Below are positions 57,116 to 64,000 of a stretch of 64,000 nucleotides of DNA, in pieces (the stretch's first letter is position 1; each line of letters opens with the position of its first letter). The position numbers and the translations under genes were made by a program. Origin of the DNA: Candidatus Salinicoccus stercoripullorum (GTDB taxonomy: Bacteria; Bacillota; Bacilli; Staphylococcales; Salinicoccaceae); the NCBI GenBank assembly GCA_019113295.1, contig DXHR01000025.1, positions 62,001 to 126,000 on the forward strand. The letters run 5' to 3'. The notes beneath the pieces were generated by a model. The model had not been told where the DNA came from. It did no database searches and saw nothing but the letters and a program-made list of their open reading frames with translations.

Positions 57116-58117
57116 CTACTTCTCATACAGATACATAGGCGTCATGCCCTGTCTGTTGTCCAGTAAAGATTCAATCTTATCAATATCACTTCTGCCTGTT
57201 ATTTCAGACAGGAGATTTTTGACTTTGTAGCTCAATGAAAAATTATTATGGCCGTTATAACCATATTCAATGACCTGCGGGTTGCCGCCGATTTCCTTTT
57301 CCAATGCTTTCATGGCATCCTCAAAGTAACCCATCTGATCGACGAGGCCGTTTTCCATTGCGTCTTCACCCATATAGATGCGTCCGTCGGCCAGGTCCTT
57401 GACTTCCTCATCACTCATCCCCCGGCCTTCAGCAACTACGTCCACAAAATCCTGATACATGTCATCGACCATGCTCTGCACGTACTCCGACTCCTCTTCG
57501 GTGGGATCCCTGTGTCCGCCGAGCATCTCTTTCATATCACCGCTTGCATAAGTCTCGAATTCCACTCCGAAATCCTCTGCCAGCTGGCTGTAGTTGATAC
57601 TTTGCATGATGACACCGATCGATCCGGTCATCGTCTCATTGGAAGCAAATATTTGGTCAGCAGGCGCGGAAACATAATATCCGCCGGAAGCCGCCATGCC
57701 TCCCATTGAACTGTAGATCGTCTTTCCATCCTCTTTAATCTGCTGCAGGTATTTATGGATTTCAGCGCTTTCATAGACTCCGCCGCCCGGTGAGTTCACA
57801 TTGAGCATGACCCCCTTTATTGTATCATCATCGAGAATCTGCTTGAGCGATTCGATCACAAGCGTATGGTTATATCCCTGCGATTGGAACATGCCGGGCT
57901 GTTCTCCCGAATCCATGATGGTACCTTCAATGTTGATCACTGCTATCCTGTTTGTTGCATCCCCTTCTTCCATCACAGTTGAAGGCGGAAATTCACCGCC
58001 TGAGAATTCACTGAATACATCTTCCCAGTCGCTTGCCCACATAGCATTGAAAACAGAGGCGACGACACCGAACACAAGGAGTGCCAGTGCTATTACAACC
58101 GCTATGATACGTTTCAA
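57116..58117 (-). CDS. sppA: Signal peptide peptidase SppA
   Basis: A membrane-anchored serine protease that degrades cleaved signal peptides. The protein has 333 residues: an N-terminal anchor (KRIIAVVIALALLVFGVVASVF), then the ClpP-like domain with NVNSPGGGVYESAEIHKYL, GMAASGGYYVSAPADQIFA (catalytic Ser) and SGDMKEMLGGHRDPTEEE (catalytic Lys). The TTG at 58117 has AAAGGAC 7 nt upstream and gives the anchor directly; the frame extends further upstream without a ribosome binding site. First gene of sppA-RDD-tpx. Confidence 0.94.
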   Translation of the reverse strand: MKRIIAVVIALALLVFGVVASVFNAMWASDWEDVFSEFSGGEFPPSTVMEEGDATNRIAVINIEGTIMDSGEQPGMFQSQGYNHTLVIESLKQILDDDTIKGVMLNVNSPGGGVYESAEIHKYLQQIKEDGKTIYSSMGGMAASGGYYVSAPADQIFASNETMTGSIGVIMQSINYSQLAEDFGVEFETYASGDMKEMLGGHRDPTEEESEYVQSMVDDMYQDFVDVVAEGRGMSDEEVKDLADGRIYMGEDAMENGLVDQMGYFEDAMKALEKEIGGNPQVIEYGYNGHNNFSLSYKVKNLLSEITGRSDIDKIESLLDNRQGMTPMYLYEK

Positions 58118-58346
58118 AAAATCAGTCCTTTCATATGTAGTACATTCATTGATAATGATACCATAGAGTGAATAAATTATGATGCATCTCCGCCTATAAT
58201 CAAAAAACAGAAAAATTGTGGCATCCATATTTACGCAGCTGTCCCTGATGGCTCGCTGAATTGTTAAACCGGCGTGATCTGTGGTATAAAAGTATTAGAT
58301 AATAGAAATGGACATGCTGGACAAATAGTGTTTAGGAGTGAATGGT

Positions 58347-59153
58347 TTGAACAACAACATTTATAAGACAGTATATTTCTTTGCACCACATGGCGAAGAG
58401 ACCAGGGTAATGCACGATGAACTGTCTGATATTTTCTCAAGGCACGGCATCGAAGAAGTGGCAGCAAGTGATGATGCGGATATCATCGCATCCATCGGCG
58501 GAGATGGCGAATTCCTTCAGTCGGTCAGGAAGAACAACTTCCGGGATGACTGTGTCTATCTTGGGATTGCCGTAGATGATGCAAACTATTTTTATGCTGA
58601 TTTCCATTACCATGATATAACAACACTCGAAGAGGCAATCGACCAGGATAACCTGGACATGCGTAATTATCCGCTTCTTGAAGTCAGTATCAATGATAAT
58701 AAGCCGAGCTATTGCCTCAATGAATTCACACTGCGATCGAGTATTGTCAAAACTATCAAAATGGATGTCTACATCAACGATTTCCTGTTCGAACAGTTTA
58801 ACGGAGACGGCATTCTCGTCGCCACACCGACAGGCTCGACAGGCTACAATAAGTCACTCGGCGGCTCGGTCATAGACCCGCTCATCCACGCAATGCAAGT
58901 GACAGAACTTGCAAGTGTCAACAACAACACCCACAGGACACTCGGCACGAGCTTCCTCCTGAACAAGGAAAGACCGCTGACCCTCCTCATTGACAAAAAA
59001 CTGGATTACTATCCGATCATGTCACTCGATAACGAAGCGATAAGCGTACGCAATACGGAAAAAGTCGAGGTGTCAATCAGTGACAAACTGGTCAAGACAC
59101 TGAAACTGAAGGACAATACATTCTGGCATAAAGCACAAAGAAACTTCCTCTGA
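58347..59153 (+). CDS. nadK: NAD kinase 2 (YtdI-like) with a GGDGE motif
   Basis: It phosphorylates NAD to NADP. The protein has about 268 residues and matches B. subtilis NadK2 along its length: YFFAPHGEET, SIGGDGEFLQSVRKNNFRDDC, LNEFTLRSS (NE/D motif), ATPTGSTGYNKSLGGSVIDP, LASVNNNTHRTLG and VKTLKLKDNTFWHKAQRNFL. The usual GGDGT loop reads GGDGE (GAA at the Thr codon). The start is a TTG 6 nt after AGGAGTG; the GTG at 58338 overlaps that site. Divergent from sppA, as in B. subtilis. Confidence 0.92.
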   Translation: MNNNIYKTVYFFAPHGEETRVMHDELSDIFSRHGIEEVAASDDADIIASIGGDGEFLQSVRKNNFRDDCVYLGIAVDDANYFYADFHYHDITTLEEAIDQDNLDMRNYPLLEVSINDNKPSYCLNEFTLRSSIVKTIKMDVYINDFLFEQFNGDGILVATPTGSTGYNKSLGGSVIDPLIHAMQVTELASVNNNTHRTLGTSFLLNKERPLTLLIDKKLDYYPIMSLDNEAISVRNTEKVEVSISDKLVKTLKLKDNTFWHKAQRNFL

Positions 59154-59175
59154 ATCCAGAGGAAGTTTCTTTTTA
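59139..59175 (+). terminator. Terminator over the nadK stop codon
   Basis: AGAAACTTCCTCTG and CAGAGGAAGTTTCT flank AATC and a run of T follows; the stem includes the last coding codons. It may also serve the convergent permease gene. Confidence 0.9.
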
Positions 59176-59177
59176 TC

Positions 59178-59939
59178 TCATGAGATAAAATCATATATAT
59201 TTTTCAGGATGAGCACACTGGTGACAATGATGAAAAGCGCCCTTACATATCCTACTCCTTTTGAGATTGCAAGATGGGCGCCGGTGTATGAACCAAGCAC
59301 CATGCTCGCCGCCATGGCAAGGCCATAGCTATAGTTCACTTCCCCCATTATGATGAAGAGCAGCAGCGCGCCGATGTTGCTGCCGAAATTCAGCACTTTG
59401 GCGTTACCCGCCGCCCTGAGGAAATCAAAGCCGGTGAAAAGCATGAGGAACAGGAGGAATGACCCTGTGCCGCCCCCCATGAAGCCGTCATAAAAACCAA
59501 TGAGGATGACAAACACTATCAGTATGACAACCTTGCGCTTTGAAAGTACGTTTTCCTTTTCTATTGCACCCCAGTCCTTTTTGAACAATGTGTAGACAAG
59601 GACGATGATCAGCATGACCAGCACCAGAGGTTTCAGAACTTCACCGGGGAGCCTGACCGCGATAAAGGCGCCGGCTATTGAAACCAGGACGCTTACAGGG
59701 AACAATTTCATCATCCTTCTGAAGTCCACATTCCTAGATCTGAGGAATTTCATGGAACTGGTGAACGATCCGAATGCAGATGCGAGTTTATTGGTCCCAA
59801 GGGCAGTTGCCGGTGACATGCCGGTTGCAAGGAGGGCCGGGATGGATATCAGGCCGCCTCCGCCCACCACGGCATCGATGAAGGCAGCAATGAAACCGAG
59901 CACAATGATCAGCAGCAGGACCGGCAGTTCGAATTCCAC
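59178..59939 (-). CDS. TSUP (TauE/SafE) family permease
   Basis: An integral membrane protein of 253 residues and about eight hydrophobic segments. FIAAFIDAVVGGGGLISIPALLATG (GGGG motif, about 16-40) and FYDGFMGGGTGSFLLFLMLF, the repeat of the motif, are hallmarks of TSUP permeases, which export sulfite, sulfonates or related anions. Placed between nadK and thiI; the substrate is not evident. Confidence 0.92.
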   Translation of the reverse strand: MEFELPVLLLIIVLGFIAAFIDAVVGGGGLISIPALLATGMSPATALGTNKLASAFGSFTSSMKFLRSRNVDFRRMMKLFPVSVLVSIAGAFIAVRLPGEVLKPLVLVMLIIVLVYTLFKKDWGAIEKENVLSKRKVVILIVFVILIGFYDGFMGGGTGSFLLFLMLFTGFDFLRAAGNAKVLNFGSNIGALLLFIIMGEVNYSYGLAMAASMVLGSYTGAHLAISKGVGYVRALFIIVTSVLILKNIYDFIS

Positions 59940-59947
59940 CGCTCAGC

Positions 59948-61147
59948 CTACAGCAATGAATCGAACGCATCAGAGTCATCTTTTGCATTCGTTTCATAAA
60001 TTTCTATATTTTCAAGCGCCCTGTCGATCATCGGATCGAAATCGACATTCGATTCGAACTTTAGCACTTTGTCCAGTGCCGGTCTTGTCTTCGGCGTCTT
60101 CGGTTTGAATATCGTACAGCAGTCTTCAAACGGCATGATGGACGTTTCATACGTACCATATTCCTTCGCCTTTTTGACAATATCATTCTTTTCAAGTGTT
60201 AGCAGCGGCCGCAGGACGGGGAAACTTGTCACCGCATTGATTGCATGCATGCTCGCGAGTGTCTGAGAGGCAACCTGTCCGAGGTTTTCCCCGTTTACTA
60301 CTGCCTGTGCATCTATCTTTTCAGCCAGTCTTTCAGCAAGACTCAACATGATGCGGCGCGTTGATGTCATGGATATGTTATCCGGGATCTTATCATACAG
60401 CGTAGTCTGCAGTTCGGTAAACGGTATGATGTGAAGTTTGATATCCACACCTGTCCGTTCCGACATGATATCGATCAGCTGCTTGACCTTATCCGTCGCC
60501 TGCATGCTTGTATACGGCGGGGAATGGAAATGGATGGCTTCCAGTTCCACACCCTTTTTCATGATTTCAAAGCCTGCCACCGGGGAATCGATGCCGCCGG
60601 AAAGCATAAGCAGTGCCCTGCCTCCCGTACCGGCCGGCAGGCCCCCGACGCAACTGATTACATCATGGTACATATAGATGGCGTCAAGACGCACTTCGAC
60701 CATAATCTTATAATCTGGCTTCCTTACATCGACCCTGATATGTTCAGTGTTTTTAAGCAGCAGTCCGCCAAGCATATCCTGGATGTCAAATGTTTTCAGA
60801 TGAAAAGCTTTGTCTGCACGCTTGACTTCTATCTTGAACGAACTCCCTTCTTTGAAGTCCGCGGCAAAATTTAAAGCCGTTTCTTTCATCGCTTCTTCGG
60901 TCCTGTCCATTTTCACAACCGGGGATACACTCAGGATTCCGGTCACATGGCTCAGCGCTTCCATCACTTCATATGGATCCGCCTCGAATAATTCGATGTA
61001 CGCGCGGTCTCTGTTCGCTTTCACTTTGACGTCAAGACCTTCAAGCGCCCGGATCATAGTCTTTCTGATTGCATTGACGAACATCTTCCTGTTCTTCGTC
61101 TTCAGGGTCAGCTCACCGTATCTCACTAAAATGTGGTCGTATTTCAT
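59948..61147 (-). CDS. thiI: tRNA 4-thiouridine synthase ThiI
   Basis: It adenylates and thiolates U8 of tRNA. The protein has 399 residues: an N-terminal ferredoxin-like domain, THUMP domain (about 60-165), then the PP-loop domain ([18 protein letters not shown]) with the Cys residue in [15 protein letters not shown] nearby and a Cys in [12 protein letters not shown]. It lacks the C-terminal rhodanese domain of E. coli ThiI, as in B. subtilis, where the paired NifZ supplies the sulfur. It overlaps the cysteine desulfurase gene by 4 bp. Confidence 0.96.
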   Translation of the reverse strand: MKYDHILVRYGELTLKTKNRKMFVNAIRKTMIRALEGLDVKVKANRDRAYIELFEADPYEVMEALSHVTGILSVSPVVKMDRTEEAMKETALNFAADFKEGSSFKIEVKRADKAFHLKTFDIQDMLGGLLLKNTEHIRVDVRKPDYKIMVEVRLDAIYMYHDVISCVGGLPAGTGGRALLMLSGGIDSPVAGFEIMKKGVELEAIHFHSPPYTSMQATDKVKQLIDIMSERTGVDIKLHIIPFTELQTTLYDKIPDNISMTSTRRIMLSLAERLAEKIDAQAVVNGENLGQVASQTLASMHAINAVTSFPVLRPLLTLEKNDIVKKAKEYGTYETSIMPFEDCCTIFKPKTPKTRPALDKVLKFESNVDFDPMIDRALENIEIYETNAKDDSDAFDSLL

Positions 61148-62271
61148 TTTAGTACACCTCCTATTTCCTTGTGTACTCCGTTAAGAGCTTCAATTAATAT
61201 ATCGGCTTCCTTGTCTGTTGTAAAGCTTGAAAATGAAATCCTGATGCTCCCCTTTACAATCGCTTCCGTATTATCCATTGCCAGGAGTGTTTCATTCAGC
61301 GCAGCAAATTTTGATGCACATGCGCTTGTGGTCGACACCATGATGCCGCGGGCGCCGAGTGCATTCACCACAACTTCCCCCATGGCGCCTTCAAAGGACA
61401 GGTTCAGTATATGGGGGGCACCTCCGGGCTGGACGTGCACAGACGGGAGTACTGAAACTGCATTCCTCACGCGTTCATTGTACCCGGCCATCCTTTCATG
61501 GTTCTCTTCTTTGTTCTCGGTTGCAATCCTTAGTGCTTTTGCCATCGCCGCAACCGCACCCAGGTTGACAGTTCCGCTTCTGATACCCGATTCATGGCCG
61601 CCGCCGTACATGACAGGATGAAGGATGCCTCCCTGTTTCGCAATCAGGGCGCCTGCGCCTTTCAGTCCATGGAACTTATGTGCACTCAGACTCAGAGTAT
61701 CCGGTCCGTCAAGTTCCATATCCACTTTGGCTATCGACTGGGTGGCATCCACATGGAAATGTACTTTAGGATAGTCTCCCAGTATTTCCGCAATTTCAGA
61801 TACCGGCTGGATTGCCCCTGTTATATTATTTACAGCCATCACAGTGAGGAATATGACATCGTTATCAAGCTTGAGCCTCAGATCTTCAAGGTCGATTTTT
61901 CCGTCTTTTCGGGTATCGATGTATTTGATGTCGAAGCCTTCATCTTTCATCTCTTCAACGACATTGATGACGCTCGGATGTTCGATTTTACTGGCAAGAA
62001 CCGTTCTGCCGAACTGTTTCTTCTTTCTCAGTACTCCCTGTATGGCGATGTTATTACTTTCTGTCGCCCCGGATGTAAACACACATTTATGCCCCCCGAG
62101 ATCCAGCAGTTCGAGTACCTGCTTCCTGGACGCCTCAAGCAATTGCCCTGCCTTACGGCCTTCCGGATGGATGCTTGCTGTATTGTAATAGAAGTTTCTA
62201 TTCACCTGTTCAAATGTTTCCAGGGCTTCCTCAAACGGCCGCGTTGTCGCCGCGTTGTCCATGTATATCAA
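61144..62271 (-). CDS. Cysteine desulfurase (NifZ type)
   Basis: A PLP enzyme that takes sulfur from cysteine and passes it to ThiI. The protein has 375 residues. [15 protein letters not shown] is at the start, [12 protein letters not shown] and [13 protein letters not shown] bind [16 protein letters not shown] has the PLP Lys, and [10 protein letters not shown] has the catalytic Cys loop, short as in dedicated desulfurases. The start is a TTG about 7 nt after AAGGAGT. Its translation is coupled to thiI by a 4-bp overlap. Confidence 0.94.
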   Translation of the reverse strand: MIYMDNAATTRPFEEALETFEQVNRNFYYNTASIHPEGRKAGQLLEASRKQVLELLDLGGHKCVFTSGATESNNIAIQGVLRKKKQFGRTVLASKIEHPSVINVVEEMKDEGFDIKYIDTRKDGKIDLEDLRLKLDNDVIFLTVMAVNNITGAIQPVSEIAEILGDYPKVHFHVDATQSIAKVDMELDGPDTLSLSAHKFHGLKGAGALIAKQGGILHPVMYGGGHESGIRSGTVNLGAVAAMAKALRIATENKEENHERMAGYNERVRNAVSVLPSVHVQPGGAPHILNLSFEGAMGEVVVNALGARGIMVSTTSACASKFAALNETLLAMDNTEAIVKGSIRISFSSFTTDKEADILIEALNGVHKEIGGVLK

Positions 62272-62328
62272 AATGCCACTCCTTACGTAAAAGTGACCTG
62301 GGATATAAATACCCCAAGCCGCTTTTGG

Positions 62329-64000
62329 TTATTCATTATCAAATTCTTTTTCTATCCTTGCCGCCGCCCCCGGTTCAACCTTTTCAAGCCCGTTTTTCGC
62401 AATCTCGAGCGCACGTTTATAACGGTTCTCCTTGAACAGGCGTTCCGCTTCATTCAGCATTGTGTTGAAATCATGATCATCCCGGCGGTATCTGTTGCCG
62501 TATTGGATCATCAGTTCGGTAAGGCGTGCTTCCTGAAGGATCTCATATGCCTCCTGATCGAACTTATTGAGCAGCAGTACGGTATGGTTCACCTTGTCCT
62601 TTATATACTGGACATTCAACGGACGGCGTTCAAAGTACTTGTGTATCTCCTTGACATCTATATCCAGTTCATTTTTCATGACCAGGAACTTCTCAGGTAC
62701 ACTCGACATGTTGGAGCCCATCAGTTCTCTGTATATGTCCTCTTTCCTGTCCTGGACGAGAAGCGCGTTTTCCCTGGCTTCCGCTTCATCTTCGCGGAGG
62801 GTGATCAGGTATTCCTGTATCTGTTTCTGCTCATCATTGATGGCACCGATGTTCCCTTTGATATACTCCAGATTATCAAGAACTTCACTGTATCTCGCTG
62901 TCGTTTTTCTCATTTCAGTCGTGATTTCATCGTAGACATCGATCAGATTTTCGATCTCATGCTCGAATTTCTGGACTTTATGGATGTCGGATTCATTGAT
63001 ATGGAACTGCTCTTTCACATAGTTTATTTCCGCCCTGAGCGTGTAGTTGAGGTCCTTGGCATGGAATAGATCATCAGTAATGATGTGCTGTTCATGATCG
63101 ACTTTCGTCTTGGACCGGACTTCATGCTCCACAAGTTCAAGCATGTCGTCAAGCTGCGTATTAATATCATCAAGGATTGCCCGCGCCTCATCCAGCTCCA
63201 GCCGGGTGATCAGCGGTTCTACGAGATTCAGCTTGCCTTTCAATGTGGACAGTTTGCCTTCGACTTTAATGTGTTCAAGGTCATAACCCTCCGCTTTAAG
63301 GTCACGGCAGCCGAACCTGATCTCCTGAAACTGCTGCGGAAGTTCCTTCTGTACATCCTTGATAAGAAGAGGAATCTCATCCATGTTCTCTTTTAATATC
63401 GAAAGCTCCTCATGGACATCACTGATGTGCTTGTTTGCCGTCACATAATTCCCCGCATTCACCAGTTGCTCATATTCCTGCAGTTCAGGTTCATACGTTT
63501 CAATCAGTTTCTCAAGCGAAGGCTGGGAGTCACCGAACTTGTGGCCATTTGCCAGAACATCTCTTTTGGCTTCCCTGTACAGTTTTTCTGATTCATTGAA
63601 GCTTCTCTCACCAGCTTCATTGGAATCGAGCAACTGGCCGATTTCAGAAGTCAGCGCCTGATATTGCTTTTCCACTCCATCGAGGTGCTCTTTTACAGAA
63701 CGTGTTTTTTCACGTCCGTCACTAAAACGGAAACGGTCGATATCTTCCGATGCCGAATCCAGTTCTTTTTCTGCTTCAGTAAGGGAGCTGTTCAATGCAT
63801 CCTGCCAGTCAGACTGCCATTTTTTATAAAGAGTCAGTGCTTCACCATGGAGATTGTAGTCCTTCACTTTGACCAGAGTATCCTGTAAAGGCAGTGATTT
63901 CACTTCCTCGAGCCTGGATTGCTGACTGTTAATTTCATCTTTTCTTATATTTCGCATGTATAATAGTGCACCCATTCCTATTATCACCAAAAGGATGAGC
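62329..64000 (-). CDS. ezrA: Septation ring formation regulator EzrA (start beyond window)
   Basis: A membrane-anchored spectrin-like regulator that restrains FtsZ ring formation and recruits division proteins. The frame runs open to the right edge. The last visible residues include a hydrophobic anchor (LILLVIIGMGALLYM), followed by about 540 residues of almost continuous helix and coiled coil, consistent with EzrA (about 564 residues), so only a handful of N-terminal residues are missing. The in-frame ATG at 63990 would cut the anchor short. It is upstream of nifS-thiI, as in B. subtilis. Confidence 0.93.
   Translation of the reverse strand, partial: LILLVIIGMGALLYMRNIRKDEINSQQSRLEEVKSLPLQDTLVKVKDYNLHGEALTLYKKWQSDWQDALNSSLTEAEKELDSASEDIDRFRFSDGREKTRSVKEHLDGVEKQYQALTSEIGQLLDSNEAGERSFNESEKLYREAKRDVLANGHKFGDSQPSLEKLIETYEPELQEYEQLVNAGNYVTANKHISDVHEELSILKENMDEIPLLIKDVQKELPQQFQEIRFGCRDLKAEGYDLEHIKVEGKLSTLKGKLNLVEPLITRLELDEARAILDDINTQLDDMLELVEHEVRSKTKVDHEQHIITDDLFHAKDLNYTLRAEINYVKEQFHINESDIHKVQKFEHEIENLIDVYDEITTEMRKTTARYSEVLDNLEYIKGNIGAINDEQKQIQEYLITLREDEAEARENALLVQDRKEDIYRELMGSNMSSVPEKFLVMKNELDIDVKEIHKYFERRPLNVQYIKDKVNHTVLLLNKFDQEAYEILQEARLTELMIQYGNRYRRDDHDFNTMLNEAERLFKENRYKRALEIAKNGLEKVEPGAAARIEKEFDNE

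Noticed and set aside
61594-63069. A 491-codon open frame on the plus strand opposite nifS and ezrA
   Set aside because: It is antisense to two clear genes, has Phe/Ile/His-rich composition typical of a reversed coding strand, and no ribosome binding site or domain.

Overview
The window is a chromosomal core region from a low-to-moderate GC Firmicute of the Staphylococcaceae/Salinicoccus type. The basis is protein-level resemblance to staphylococcal and Bacillus subtilis orthologues, strong AGGAGG-type ribosome binding sites, T-box and L20 leaders, and a gene order matching the B. subtilis racE-ysmB-sdh-uvrC-trxA, mutS2-polX-cvpA-zapA-rnhC-pheTS, infC-rpmI-rplT, dnaI-dnaB-nrdR-gapB-coaE-mutM-polA, mdh-icd-citZ, pyk-pfkA-accA-accD-malic enzyme-dnaE and ezrA-nifS-thiI blocks. 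By eye the GC is in the mid 40s percent, higher than Staphylococcus, which would suit Salinicoccus; the genus is an inference. I see no insertion sequence, prophage, CRISPR array, tRNA or rRNA gene.

Layout. 1-6.3 kb: glutamate racemase (cut by the window edge), a MarR regulator, succinate dehydrogenase sdhCAB, uvrC and trxA. 6.4-11.4 kb: a 32-residue membrane peptide gene, mutS2, polX, cvpA and zapA. 11.6-18 kb: an RNase HIII gene without its usual N-terminal domain, pheST behind a Phe-type T-box, a SpoU methyltransferase and an M42 peptidase. 18-24.7 kb: translation genes rplT-rpmI-infC under an L20 leader, thrS under a T-box, then the replication-initiation operon nrdR-dnaB-dnaI. 24.8-30 kb: gluconeogenic gapB with a CcpN-like operator, then polA-mutM-coaE. 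30-38 kb: an AbgT transporter, mdh, icd, citZ, an acetate symporter pair and a lipoprotein. 38-49 kb: pyk-pfkA, then the malic enzyme-regulator-accD-accA operon, dnaE and nrnA. 49-64 kb: ytpI and ytoI, a metal-dependent hydrolase, an unrecognised gene, ald, uspA, ackA, ytxK, tpx, an RDD protein, sppA, an NAD kinase 2, a TSUP permease, thiI, nifS and ezrA (cut).

Together these genes cover central carbon flow (glycolysis exit, acetate, TCA cycle, fatty-acid precursor supply), DNA replication and repair, and translation. Control is visible in the DNA at many points: two T-boxes, an L20 attenuator, an AUA-started infC, a CcpN-like site at gapB, a 15-nt sequence shared by the citZ and pfkA promoter regions, and a FadR/GntR-type operator lying on the predicted transcription start of the operon that encodes a short GntR-family protein together with malic enzyme and acetyl-CoA carboxylase. 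The last of these, the shortened RNase HIII, the GGDGE variant in NAD kinase, and the unrecognised genes at 18.05 kb and 51.4 kb are the items most worth following up. Most of the rest is ordinary, well-conserved core genome.
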